DNA of 64,000 bases from Ustulina deusta. Its lineage: Eukaryota; Ascomycota; Sordariomycetes; Xylariales; Xylariaceae. The translations under genes and the position numbers were made by a program. The stretch covers positions 372,001-436,000 of the forward strand of contig JAJNNX010000008.1 of assembly GCA_023159155.1 (NCBI GenBank), in the 5' to 3' direction. Shown in pieces: positions 10,455 through 23,394 of this stretch. The notes beneath the pieces were generated by a model, which saw only the letters and a list, made by a program, of their open reading frames with translations, was not told the origin of the DNA and ran no database searches. Every line of letters begins with the position of its first letter. Position 1 is the first letter of the stretch.

Positions 10455-12091
10455 GATTCCAAAGGATCGTGTCGAAAAGGGCTAGGATTTGCTTCAGCAG
10501 CCAAGATGGAAAAGATAATCTCAACTACCTCGCGACAGCGCCAGGTCCTATCCAGAATGCGACAGCACCTATGTAGAGAACGATCCTGCAAGGAACCATG
10601 CGGTAGGAATTGGTCGCGCACGGATAGCAGCGCGGCCGTGGAGGTGTCGGTCTCAGCAAGGTCGCCGCTGTTAGTCGTGGTACCAATAAGAAAGAACCAA
10701 GCCAGACTGCCGTCTGGTTGGAGGGCACGGGGGACATCGAAATCGGAACCGTCGGCGGACAAACAATAAGTGTATCCAGATCGGCCTCTTCGTCCAAAGG
10801 GGTAGGTATTGAAGGGGCTGGCCCATGCAAGACAGGCAGGGTTCTCGTTTTCAGCTCCTGTTCAATACCACAGCGCCAGAACACCATGCCGACCAATAGT
10901 GCGGGATAGTGTAGGTATATAATGGTGTGTCGTAATCTCGAAGCGTCGCATTTCAATAGTGTGTCGTGGAAGTGGTATAGAAAGTTGCGAGTTCTGCTGA
11001 CACATTATTTATCTATAGGTAGTCCATGTGCGCATAAGGTAGCACCTATCAGGTGCCTGGGTTGCACGCCTTTCTACCGAGCGCCATCGATTTGTCTGGC
11101 ACATGATGTTCCTATAGTGTGTGTACGTCTCGGTGGTATACAGAGCTGCAGCGGCTGTCCATGAAATGCTACCACATTCTCAGTGACCATTATAATTAGA
11201 AAGAAAGAAAGAACAAAAAACCAAAAAAAAAAGGGAGGCTGTAACGTCTTACTTTAATTGAATGCAATGTTTTATTCGCCTTTCGATTTCCTGGACAGAG
11301 TCTTAGGTTGCCGTTCTAGATGACTGTAGGGTGGCAATTGGAGATCAAATACGGTACCTACTCCAACGTTTGCACGCAGCACATTCGAAGACTGCGACGC
11401 CGAGAATAGTAACGATAATTAATAGAGACCTTTATAGGGACCGAGGTATGATCGGCGTGTTGAGTGCACCACCAACGCTGGGTAGTGTAAGAGTTGAAGA
11501 TTAGGTAGGTAAATACCTACGTCTCTGTTCTTCTCTACACTAGACGTACTTCTTAGGTGCTTATGTCTTACATGTTTCCGTGCGGACCGAAGCAGGTGGC
11601 GCCCTGTCACTTACCGTAGCCGCAATAAGTACCGGCATAAGACGGGTACCTATTCTTCCACCAACAACCGGGTGGGGAGCAGAAGAGCTCGAGAGCTTTC
11701 ACCATGCTGTAGTACAGCGCTGGCAATATACACGTACACGTGTAGACAGGGCCGACAGGCAACCAACGAGCACCGAGATTGGGTGCCATCGCACGCAGAA
11801 GTAAGTGTGCCTGGCCAGGTCTCAAAGGGCCGTACTGGAGTGCAGGTCAGGGAACGGCGTGCCTCGCCGATCGGCCGTGTCACTCTGCACCCTTCAGCCC
11901 AAAAGAAAAAACAGATAGAAACATGCCACTGGGTTGGAGAGACTCGGGAGCCGCCAACATGCCCCCTTTCTGCTCTCCGCATAAAACCAACTTCACTTCC
12001 AGCCTGGTCCGACAGGCGTTGAGGGCGTTTCCTCGACGTCGACGACTCGACGACAACTGCACGTCAGCCACAGCTGCTGCCCATCGGCATC
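10455..12091. other. Intergenic region, 1.6 kb, probably two divergent promoters
   Basis: It lies between the start codons of the divergent esterase and SAT4-type gene. A short A-rich tract occurs at 11200-11230 (GAAAGAAAGAA and following A run). No convincing gene was seen. Confidence 0.55.
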
Positions 12092-13641
12092 ATGACAGAC
12101 AGTACGATGACTTATAGCGCCGAATACCTGGCTCAGGACCGAAGGGCCCTCGTCACTGCTTTCTACGCGCTTCCCATCCCTCTTGAGATTATTAGCACTC
12201 TTTACAGACTCACTGTGAAAGCAGGCCCGAGATCCGACGGCTACCTCGGATACGATGATTACCTAATCGTCTGGGCAACTGTAAGAAGCTCTCGATATCC
12301 AGTATCGCTGTGGTCCTTTCTCTCGAGGTGCCTGCTGCTAATGCTCAGGTCTTAGATCACTGCCGTGGCAGAGTGTATTGCCGGGCTTGTCTACGGTCCG
12401 CGCCGCCTTGTTATCTAGTTCATATTAGATGATTACTTCTAACCCTGCTTCAGGACCACCGCATGGGCTTGGACGTCACGTTCAGACTTTGGATCCTGAA
12501 AGCGTATCACGGTACCTTCAGGTAAGTGGGTAGCCTGCTGCACTCCATCGAGTCGTTTGCTTCTCCCTGGCTTCCCCATTCTGACAGGTCATAAGGGCGA
12601 TTACATCTTCAGCCACTTTTACGATTTCGCCATCGCCAGCACCAAGCTCTCAATCCTGGCGCTCTACCACCGCATATTCGTGACGACTAGAATGAGAATC
12701 CTTGTGTGGGTCATGGCTTGTCTCGTATTCGCCTGGCTCATCGAGATGGAAGTTAGTAAGCTATCCCTGGAGTCATTTTCTTCCTGTAACAGTCGCTTGC
12801 GGAGGCGCAACTTTTCCGTTGGGGCAACGAGCGTGTCTCGGGAGCATACAGAACTCCTTAAGCCCGCACCTATTTCACCTCAAAGGATAATTACTGACTC
12901 CAGCGAACTATAGTCCTCGGCCTCGGCTGCCAACCTATTCAAGGCTGGTGGGATGCGAAAGTGGCTGCCACGGCAAAATGCGTTGACAAAGTGGCATTTA
13001 CATATTCCACCAACATCTTGAATCTCATCTTCGACCTTTTCATCTTTTCCATGCCTATTCCCATCATCATGAAACTAGAAGTAAACAAGGCCAGGCGCAT
13101 CGCTCTCTGCCTCCTCTTCTCTATTGGCCTCGGAGTTTGTGGAATTAGCATCGCGCGTCTTTCCGTGGTCTTTTCGGCTGGGTCTGGTGATGTCACTTGT
13201 AAGCTCTCGTTATCTATTCCGTATTCAATTCGCATCGTCCGCTGACCTTGGTGTTCTCCTACAGGGGAAGAAGTCCCGCTAGGCATTCTCTCCGCATTGG
13301 AACCATGCGGTGCCATCCTCTGCGCAAACCTCCCCATCATCTACCGCGAGTTATTGAGAGTCTCCAAGCGCCTCGTAAGCAGTGTCAAGGGCACGAAAAA
13401 TTCCACCTCCGGTTCTAAGGAACAATTATCCCCTTACGGTGCCTCTGGAGGTCAAGAATGGGTCCGAATCGACGGCGGCGGTCTTAAGAAGACAGCTGCA
13501 TTCCCAATGTCGTCGGCTACCAGAGGCAATCCAGCAGATAGCGAGAAAGCGCTAACGGCACATGGAGGTATCAAGGTTGAACAAGAGTTCGAGCTGCAGT
13601 CGACAGGATCCACAAGTCATTCAAATCATGATATGGTGTAA
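12092..13641 (+). CDS. SAT4/PTH11-type integral membrane protein (fungal rhodopsin domain)
   Basis: Seven-helix membrane protein of the large fungal family often annotated as PTH11-like or SAT4; ligand and role of this member are unknown. Six exons (12092..12280, 12356..12395, 12454..12521, 12596..12755, 12914..13198, 13265..13641) keep phase and give 372 residues. Family signposts are DDYLIVWAT after helix 2, YGPPHGLGRH, the LQGDYIFSHFYDF block, STKLSILALYHRIF, the helix ending EVILGLGCQPIQGWW, CVDKVAFTYSTNILNLIFD, and PCGAILCANLPIIYR before a long Ser/Thr-rich cytosolic tail. There is no CFEM domain at the N-terminus. The second intron has a weak GTCCGC donor but a good CTAAC branch site, and the resulting protein reads exactly like the family. 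The fourth intron (158 nt) is long for this gene. Confidence 0.85.
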
Positions 13642-16099
13642 GTCGTTGCGGGGTGATACCTGGGCTGAACAAGAGGAATACGATTATGAGTATGGCCAGA
13701 TTTAGGTATGTTGGGATAGGATAGTTGGCGAAACCCTATTTCTATGTGGAAGGAATCTTCGGTTTGAGTATAACCTGGATCGTGTGCTCCCTAATAATTC
13801 TCTATACAAACTACACAACCGTCGGCAGTCTCCGTGTAATGGCAAGTCATAGTACTATAATTGCGGACCTGTGAGTCAAAACGCAGTTTACTCGTTATAC
13901 AGTAATACCAAATAATTGGTACATGTAAATATTTTGAACTTACATAACTGGTTAGGAAGAGCGCCGTGCGGCTTTTCTAGCCTGAAATCTAAAGTTTACT
14001 TTAGCTCTCAATGAGACAACCCAGTAAACACGCGCCCTTCTTCCAGTAGCAGACCACCTCAGCGTACATGAACTCAGAATCTCGGAGCGAGACTCTACAA
14101 TACTGCAAGCGCTGGTTCAATTTCCGCCTTGATACTCTCTGTGCCTGGCAGTAAAATGGGGCCGTCAACAGCTGAAATTTCTCAATCCCGGCGACCCTTC
14201 GACAAGTCCAACGACTATTAATTGTCCTAGAGTCTCTCTACCAAGTTATAGGTATCCGCACAGCAACGCCTTGTGATAATACATAGCCGGAGTCTATAAA
14301 AAAAGCATTCAAGTCGCCATTAATAAAAAAACGGTTGCAAAAGAATTACGTCAACCTAAGAGAAATCATCCTTACGGCAACAAAGTGGTTCACATGCGCG
14401 TATCCTATTCCTATGAGCACAAACAAGACTTGTATTACTACATGTTGGTAAGCACACAAAACAGTTTAAGGGTTGGGGCCACATGAGAACTACCTACATT
14501 GCCTGCAGGGAGCAAGACATGTCGGCAACGATACTGTTGCCGATTGAGCGTGGACGATGTTGATTTATGAGATGACGTTATTATTGAGAGGCTGCTTATC
14601 TAATTGTCCAATGGGGTCCAAAATGTCAGTGAAATTGGCGAAGTGCTTACACCCTTCGCTCAAGTGTGAGGGCACAGCCCGAGGGCAGGTTGTGGTGTAT
14701 CTTCAGGCGTATTTAACAGCTCTCATAGAGCGAACCGAGTCCTGTTCTCTATATCAGCAATAAGATTAATACCTATTGGATGACCCAATTCACCCTTCTC
14801 AAAGGTGATAATAAAACATGTTCGGGGTTTTTCTTTATTTCTTTATTTCTTTTCTTTTCTTTTCTTTTTTTAAGGGGGTAATAGTTCCAAATGTTGGTAT
14901 CAAGACAGGATGAGTGCTTCCACCCTTCACTCAAGTATAGAGGTGTTGTGAGAGTGTCTGCCTATCTTTGTAGGTCTTTGATGATTTTCTTTCTCTTCAT
15001 TTTCTGCGGACGGTCATGCTTAGCGTATGTTATTCGTATTCACGCCATGGGATTTACCATCAGATGCCGGATGCCAGATGCTACCAACGACGTATTTGCT
15101 TAACAACCGTACGAGATATAAATACAAGAAATCCACGAGATGGAGTGCGGAGCTGAGGACTGTGACAAAAGATAGCCGGCAAAACTGCCAAGTTTTTAAG
15201 ATAGTACCTTCACGGGACAGTTATGATGCAAAGGACCCCGAAGCATATTTCGAGCAAAATAATCGGGGGCTCTGTGCCAGATAAGAAAAGAAAAGAATGG
15301 TCATATCTGATATATTAGCTTCCTTTACTAATCTTCAACGAGGAAATGAAGTATCAGACCTACCGAAGTTTGTTGTTGAAATAAGCTGTTTCTTCCATCA
15401 GGCCAAGACGCTGTACACACTTTTCAAGCAAATATGTCCTCCTAAACAGAACTAATGATGTTTATCTTCTCCACACCAATACTAATCGTCTTGAGTAGTC
15501 GGGCAGTTGATTTCCTGTGCTTTCCCGTCATTGCAGTGACTCGGCTAGAACTTCCTGTGTATACAACTCGGACCATCGCTCCTTCGGGCAGCTACATGGG
15601 TGCATCCTTCGTAAGTCACATTGCCATCGGATGCTGTAAGCTTCAAAGAACCTTGCTAGGTCAGGTTATCCTGAAGAAATAGATAGGTCGGTTCCCCGCT
15701 GCGCTACTTCACATATTGGCCTGTGGAAGAGGCGAGAGCACCTCTGAGCCGACTGGAACTGACAGATAATTACGCTGCCTTAACCAAATAACGGCCTACC
15801 TAGATACATCTAGTATAACAACTATTACTCTAACACCCTTGGTCGACAGCCTGGAAGGGAGCAAACCAGATGTTCCTACTCGAGAACGCCGTCGCACTAA
15901 TACTTACACCCTCAACTCTGCAACGCCACCAACCAACCAATCACCTGCGTTTTCCAGTTACACCTACCGACACTACCCGGGCCCTTTCAACTGCACGTTG
16001 TTCCAATTCTCGTGTTTACAGTGCCGATTCTTATTTCCTAGATCTACCTGATTCCTTAGGCGAAGGTAATACAGTTGTTCTGGCATTGAGTCCTTAGCA
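13642..16099. other. Intergenic region, 2.5 kb, with a pyrimidine tract
   Basis: No gene recognised. It contains a T/C-rich tract (14829-14872) and two diverged copies of a ~30-nt motif (near 14640 and 14912). Confidence 0.55.
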
Positions 16100-17788
16100 A
16101 TGGCGATTATCAAAGGGCTGCCTGGCTTAGAAGTCACCATCTACACAAACGGCTATATCGCCACGGAGTATGACGACTTATCTAGAGTGGATAACGTACT
16201 CCAGTGTCCAAAGATGGTTACAAGGTACATCGAATGCAAAGATAACGAGCAATTCAGGATCCACGTCAAGGTGACTGAGGAATACTCGTGGGGCTTCGAA
16301 AACCATTTCCTCAACTTTGCCGCAGTCATTGATGGGGTTTGGGCAGCCGGGGAGCTCTGTAGACAAGAAGATGCTACGGGCGAGGGATGGGAGCGAGACA
16401 TCAGTTGCCGTGTCGCAAAGAATCCCAACGGCCATAGACGTTATGTTGTCCAGGAATTCGCGTTTTCAAACATCGTCAAAGGTAAGAAGAGCTAGACATC
16501 TTCTTTATATGTCTACATTCTGCTAATGAGAGGGGATAGTTGGTAACCCTACAAATGAGCAGCATCAGCATGATATGAAGAGGATAGAGCGACTCGGCAC
16601 AATCAAGGTTGAGGTGTACCGCTTGACCGAAGGAGGGGATGAAGCAATCTGTATTCCTGCTGGCGACCACCCCGGAAATTATACCGTGTCTCGGGAGGCG
16701 ACAAGGGGCAAAACTCAATCCCACGGAACTAAGTAAGCCAAGTTGCCGCTCCCAAGTCAACACTGTTTAATCTGCGGCTTAGGTTCACGCACACTCAGCC
16801 TACAACAAAGCCTAAGTACATCAGATGCTCAAGGCTTAGCGAGGACGACGGGCCCATTGCTATCTTTCGATTCAAGTATCGATCCCGAGGTAACAACTCC
16901 TAATTCTATTTAACAGTGGATCGGCCTGCATCTAATAGCACCAACTTCTAGAGGCCTTAAGACTAGAAGGCATTGTGCTTCACCCCCAAGATCTATTGGA
17001 TCAGCTCGTAGAGACCTCAGATGTCGAAAAGAATAATGGCGAACTATGCAATTCCGAAGAATGGATAAGAAAACCCTGTCGGAGGATCACAAGCCAAGCA
17101 GCTGAGCAAATTGCAGACGACGTAGTAAAAGACCTATTTACTAGCCGCCCGGCCTGCTTTGTCGATACATCAGGACGTAGTGCTTCTCAAGCCGTACCTC
17201 GTCGTGGAACTGGCTCCAACCCTGGCGCTGTTGTCAGAGCGGGGAGAGAGAAGCAAGACGGCAGTTCGGTTCCCGGAATTACTTTGGCTGGTGAAAGACC
17301 ACTAGATAGGACTGGCGTACGGAAGAATTCACCGTTCATTACAAGCGACGATGGTGACGAAGATGATAAGCCTCGGAAACCCTCCGTTGTTCATGCCGAC
17401 GACGACTATGATGCCGATGATGACGAAATTCCTGAAATCAAGACGAAAGCGAAGACTAAGACCATGGCTAGATTAAAGAGGGACAAGACCATCCTTAAGC
17501 ACAACATCATAAGCCAAGCTGGGGGCGAATATTACCACCAGAGGATGCAGCGGCTGCAAGTGCTACGAGAGGAGTTTTGCCGTGTGTTAAAAGGCGCAAC
17601 CAAGGATACCGAGTCGTCGGCGCACTGGAGCCCCAATCGAAACAGGCATTAGGAGGGAGGTGATGCACAAGGCCTCCAAGCGCGAGTTCAATGATATCAT
17701 CGAGGGCCCAGTTTGTCTCCATCGTCCTTTCAAATTGGCCAAGACGTACGATAGTCGCCAGGCCGTCGACCTGACTGGCTCCGACTAA
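16100..17788 (+). CDS. DUF7918 family protein
   Basis: Fungal protein of unknown function. Exons 16100..16481, 16540..16732, 16783..16889, 16952..17581 and 17646..17788 keep phase and give about 484 residues. The N-terminal domain starts GLPGLEVTIYTNGY and runs through a beta-rich core (YIECKDNEQFRIHVKV, FAAVIDGVW) to the conserved LGTIKVEVYRL and SHGTKF blocks typical of DUF7918. A middle acidic, Lys-rich low-complexity stretch (DDGDEDD, DDDYDADDDE, KTKAKTKT) looks like a nuclear or chromatin-associated linker. The tail ends VDLTGSD, like other members. The last intron (64 nt, GTGTGT...ACAG) is my choice; reading through it instead ends the protein at 17652 and loses the conserved tail. Many paralogues are usual in these fungi. 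Confidence 0.75.
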
Positions 17789-18357
17789 GTCGAGGTGTTA
17801 GGTTTGGTGTTTCGGGACCCCAGGACCGGCAGGGGTTAGGATGATTGGGAATGGATAATAGAAAAGTGGTGAGACGGCGACTGGTTGTATCTTTGATGAT
17901 AAGTACACACCCAGACGGTGGAATAGGGCTCTCGTCGTTGGATTCCTGGCTGTGCACGAGGATGTCTCCAGAGTGGATGGACACATATCCTGATCTCGTT
18001 GCGTTTCCTGAGGACGGTTCCTAGGACGGGACACAGACAGTCTTAGACTGGCTATTATAAGTGATATCTACTTGGTGTACAACGGTAGAATATTACGTTT
18101 CGATTGACGAACTAAGACCTCATTTTCCTGTTGTTATTGTTGGGTGCATAACGCTATAATGCCAAGGATCACAGTGGGATTTGAGTACACAAGTAGTAGA
18201 ATAAAATAGGCGATGTCATTCATTGCCATAATGTACTCTTCCTAATGCTATGAAAATTCGAAATTGGAAAATACAACAGACCGAAGTAACCTAAAGCCTT
18301 CGTTTACTCGTCCAATTATGTAGGCCATCATTTCATCCTCTGAATTGTTCGCCCGAC
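17789..18357. other. Convergent 3' intergenic region
   Basis: It lies between the stop codons of the DUF7918 gene and DCL2. No gene recognised. Confidence 0.6.
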
Positions 18358-21300
18358 TTAGAAGCATATCTGACTTAGAAGCATATCGTACGCTGCAGCC
18401 GCAGCCTTTGTTATCACCTCTTCAAGGCCAACACCGTCGTTGACCTCCAAGATGAACTGGTCGTCAACAAAGACCTTGCAGAAGAGATCCTTCGCTCCAT
18501 CTTCAATCCGCACCTCAGTCTTGTACCCCACTGTCTTCGCGTCTCTCCCGACCAGCTCGCCGAGCTTGTTCTTGGGATGTCGGACGTCGACGTTATCAGA
18601 TAGCATGCGTCGCAGGTAGGGCAGTATCCCGATCCGCTCTACGACATCCTTGCATGTCTCCATGGAGCCCGAGTCAACCCATATGGCGCCAATGAGACTC
18701 TCGAACATGTCGGAGAAGAATTTGGGGATGGTGAGATGAGCGAGCTGGGCCCAGGGGTATTCGGTGCCGTGGCCTATGGCATCGAGGATTACTTCTCGCT
18801 CCGCGGCGTGTCGCTTTTCCGCGGCCCGTTGAGCGCTGGCGAGCTCGGAGGATGCGTGTCTCATGTATTTCCAAAATGCCACGGGCTTCTGCGTCACAAT
18901 AGTGGTGAGGTCCGCTGCAGAAATTTCAGTAACCTCTTGCGTAGTGCACCACTCCATTACCAAGAAGCCGAGCAAGTCAGCGTTAACGCACGCCGTTCGT
19001 ATGAGATGCATCTGACTATTGGAGAGTTCGGGTTCCTGCGTCCAAAGGATAGAGACGATGATGTTGTCGAGGATAGGGTCACCGAGAAACTCGAGTCGTT
19101 CCATGCATACATCTGCAGATGAATTTAGACTCCAGGAAGCATGGGTTAGAGACTCTGTCAGCAGGGCTTTGTTTTGGAATATATAGCCAACAAGTTCCTC
19201 CAAACGCTCATGGCTAGGATGAGACTGCGTTATGACATCTTTCCCGCTGGAAAGGATCGTGTGCCCGTCGGTCAGGTCGTGCCACTCCACTTCGGGTAGG
19301 AAGAGTCGTAGACAAGCTAGTGCTTTCGGCATGCCTCCATCTACATAAGCGGCTCCGATCAAGGACTCGACAACATCTGCAAGAACCTTTGTTGACATTT
19401 GCCTTTTTGTTGGGGGGGCTTCGTCAGTAGATAGTAAGTCTTTGATATAAAGGGGACGCCACGTATGCCCCGAAAATGATTCCGTCAAAATGAAGCTATC
19501 AAGCCCTTTTTCGACAGAAGCGCGACAGAGCCTTGAGTTCGATACAATTCGGTCTTTCATCCAGGAGAGATACCCCTCTGGGTAGTTTGGTCCTAAAAAG
19601 TTGGATAAGCACGGTATTCAGGAGAGGAGAAGTACTGAACTCACGCTGAATCATGACAGAAATCGTCGCCAGTAATTTCAGGACAGAATCTCCTAAGAAT
19701 TCAAGTCTTTCATAATCCGTTGGTCCCCCGGCGGAACGCGAGCTGATGGCGGTCACAACGAGTGAAATGTTAGAAAACCCGACTCTTGCTAGGACTGTGC
19801 GGCACAGCTCCTCTGCAGTGAGGTGAACTTCGAACATATGAATAATTGAGGGGATGACGCTCCCGAAGTACAGTTTGGAACGGTCGACAGTATCTAGCCT
19901 ACAATGTGATATGGGGAGTGCGCGGAGATGTCGTTGGGAATTCGGGGAATGTTGAACGGGATGAAGAAAATTTTGACGCCGCGGCCACTTCCGGAGTACC
20001 AACCATGGGATGTCCTCTGGTTCGTCCCGCACCTCTTCCTCAATATATTTCACAAGCTCCGAGGGCGGCTTAGAAGGCAACCATTGTATGAACGAGTGAG
20101 GGTTGCCCCTTGTGTTCCGAACTACTGACTCAGGATCAAGGGCGCCCTTCTCAACAGCTCGCTGTCCTACATGCTCACGAAATATAATCTTCTCCGTGGA
20201 TTGGAGATGCAATATGTGCGCCGAGTTTTCTACCATCCAGCGATAACCATATGCTAAATGTATTAAAGCTGCACTCTGATCTTCTTTCAGAGCACAGGCC
20301 GTCACGAAGTTGGAACGTTCGCTCAACTCGACTGTCCACGTATTATCGGCATCCCAATAGATATTGAACGGGCGTAGCCTCGGGAAATGGCAAGGTAACG
20401 ATGCTTCAAATCTAGCGATGACTCTATCGCCGTCCTTTAGAAGAAGTACTCGCTGCATTCGCTCGTTCGACTCCGCCCATAGCTGAGCAACATTCTGCCA
20501 CGGCTTCCAGAGGCCATTAACCTCCATTACTGAGCTACGTGTCTCAACCCCTTCTAATATATCGTCCGTTAGCGGCATCAAATTATCGTTAACTAAGCCA
20601 GCTTTGTAAACCGCTTTGAATGCTTGGAAAGCAGCGTCTTTAAAAGCATTCCTCTCTGAGTACCATTGCCTAAGGCCTTTCACCCGGCGAATGGCTTGGG
20701 GCAATGACGAAGGTAGATGTACTACTGCACTGATTCTCGGAATACCGTCGGGGGAGTTGGTGACTTGCTCTGGAATATAGTAGGGGCGATGCTCAATGTA
20801 TTGCCCAGAGATTATCTTTTGACAGAAATGTTCTAGGTGCGACTTTGCTTGATCAAAATCGAGTTGAGCTCCGGTGCTAGGTATGCGCAAGGGCTGAATG
20901 GCTGGACTGGTATCGAGTTCTTCGAGCTCGGCTAGTTCACGAGCGACTCTAATGTCATCTTCATAGTACTTCTTCATCATCTCCTCCAGAGCTATCCAGG
21001 TGTCGTGTTGGTCTGATGATCCGTCTGATAGAAGAATGATTCTTGAGCTTTCCATCCTTGCCCTTCCTCGCCTTTGGATGAAAGACTTGACGTTTGGCGG
21101 TGCATTGAAGCATATTACTAGGTTGCAGGCAGGGACATCAATACCTTCCTCTGCAACGCTGGTGGCGACAAGTAGGTTCAGCTTGCCTGTCCTGAAGTCT
21201 TCAAGGGCGAGGCTATTCTTTACTTGGTTGAGATCTCCAAGGTCTCGTTTTCGTCCCATATGGTTACTCGTCCCAATCATCGTGCCGACCTGGAAGCGAT

Positions 21301-22937
21301 CGTTGACTGATGCTGTATTTGACAGCATATGAGCTAAGACAGCTACAGTAGTAGTCTCAAGAACAAATATGATACAGCGTGTACCGTCTGGCATTGATTG
21401 TAGCTCTTGGACTAAGGTAATGAATTTTTCAGACAAGTCGAGCGTAGTTGCATCTTTTAATGACCCCGGGAATGTGATCTCGACTTGTCGGAGTATGTTA
21501 GCAAGATACTGCTTTTCTGTCTTCTCCCAAGTCTCGAACCAGGTGAGATCTTGGTCAACTGATTGAAGGAAACGAGTTACGGCCTCATGAATGAAGTACT
21601 CAGAAGCCCAAGGACCCAGTTCACGGTGAAGCTCTGCGCTTTTGCGATACAAGGACTGCATCTGCTTCATAACAGGGGTGTCGTTTTGATTCAACGCCTT
21701 TTGAAGTGTATATAAACTCTTGGCATTTTTTTGGCCCTGGAGATGTAATACGTACGGGTCCTGAAAAATATCGAGGCCTTTGAAAACTTTTACGAAACTG
21801 GTCATACTAGCGACAGGAGGACGATTGCCAGAATCCGGGACGACGATGGATGATAAGGTTGGTCGGTTTACTGCGGACAGGAGCTCCTCCCGGTGAAGAG
21901 TAGGGGCCTTGCATACAGCGTCTAGAGTCTGCTCAATTTTCTCAATGCCATCGATGCTCGACCTCATAATCGGACTAGCTGTAAGACCGAGTATTGCCGG
22001 ACATGGCATGCCATTGTTCTTGTGTATGCGGTATCGCTCCATGATTTTACTTCCAGCATGTCTTCCGCTACAGTTGTGTGCTGAGTATCTGTTAACATAG
22101 GAGACTCTCTAAAATATGGCTGACAGACTCGCCTTCGTCGAAAACTATAAGACAAAGCTGGCTCATTTTTACGAAAGCATGCGTTATGGCATCAAGAAGG
22201 ACCTGGTAAGTCGATACCACAACACGAACATTATTCAAGTAATCGTCCCAAATGCGGTTGTCGGACCATGTATCGACATTGTCGGCGCCACTTAGCATCT
22301 TGATTTGGACGGCTCCAATTTGAGACCGAAGGACTTGGAACTGCTGCTCACACAGTGGGACAGTTGGCGCAAGAAACCAGACGATCTCAACATATATGTC
22401 AGTGCGAAAAAAAGGAGTTCAAAGCGAGTCTGCTGACCTTGTCCGAGCACTTCTCGAGTTCGGCCTGGATGCGAAGTACCGCGCTGCATCGTCATCGTTA
22501 AATTATACGCGGAGAGCCATAAGCAGGGCCATGGGGAAATGGTGGGTATCGAGCTCCCGTGCGAGGCGCTCAATAAACGACTTACACCTGGGTCTTGCCA
22601 CTTCCCGTATCCATCTATGGTGCGTGTTAAGTGACCTGACCGCAAATATCGGGCGAACTTGACGTACTGCAACAATAATATTCTGTTTGAGGCTTTTCTC
22701 AAACATCTCGATCTGGTACGCACGGGCGTGTATCACTGTCTTGTCTAGAGCAGCGCTTTCCTCGATAGGAGTCTCAACGCAAACGGCTGTCGTACGTGTT
22801 CCATCATCGAATTCGGAGACTTGATCCGGTAGGCCTTCACAAGCGGGAGTAGGTTCAAGAGAGCTGGAGCCTTCTTCGTCCGGGGAGCTTTCATGTCCGG
22901 CCACAGAGGCAATGGCGCGTTGAACATGCGAATGCAT
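18358..22937 (-). CDS. dcl2: Dicer-like protein 2 (RNA-silencing endoribonuclease)
   Basis: Cuts long dsRNA into small interfering RNAs for quelling and antiviral defence. Six exons (22668..22937, 22586..22614, 22438..22483, 22133..22385, 19645..22080, 18358..19592) keep phase and give 1422 residues, normal for fungal DCL2. Domains in order are a DEAD-like helicase with Walker A MDTGSGKT (91-98) and DEAH box (198-201), a C-terminal helicase (ATSVAEEGID near 504, then QRRGRAR), a Dicer dimerisation domain (about 577-670), RNase IIIa (ERLEFLGDSVLK near 990, partner DVVESLIG near 1084), RNase IIIb (ERLEFLGDPILD near 1176, partner DMFESLIGAIW) and a dsRNA-binding-like tail. The acidic catalytic residues are present in both RNase III domains, so it looks active. 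No PAZ domain is obvious. Exon 2 is only 29 nt and carries Walker A; intron 4 is GC-AG. The start ATG is the only one in the upstream open frame. Confidence 0.93.
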
Positions 22938-23394
22938 CTTAGCGACTGGCGTACGTTTGATAGAGCTGGCTTGTCTTCTTCTGCCAAGCTTGCTTATTGC
23001 TGATGGATGGTGCAGCCCGTGGCCGTGAGCAAGATGTCAAAGTAAATTTCCAGTAGCATATGCGGCGGGTTTGGGAGCAAAACGATGAAAGAACAGTTGC
23101 CTAATGATTCGGGCCTGGATGGTCGATATTGGAGGACAACAAAGTAGGGCTTTCTGCATTGCGGACGGGTTCTAAGCAAACACTGTAGAAGAGAGCCTGC
23201 ATGTGCCTGTGCCAAGGGATTGGTCGTCAGATTTCTTTTCCAGCGAAGCAAAAATATCATACCTGCGCGGGGTCTATTGTACCAGACAAGTGCATTTCTG
23301 TACTTCTGTACGCGGAGCGGGAATTTACTAATGGATAGCACCACCAATACCTACCTACTTAAGTATCTAATACTTACTGTACTGGGAGATTGAG
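22938..23394. other. DCL2 upstream region
   Basis: Presumed promoter and 5' UTR of DCL2. The reading frame stays open for a short way upstream of the chosen ATG but has no other ATG. No other gene seen. Confidence 0.5.

Noticed and set aside
10451..10956. Coding frames upstream of the carboxylesterase on the minus strand
   Set aside because: No recognisable protein features; the signal peptide at 10454 gives a natural start, so this is its 5' region.
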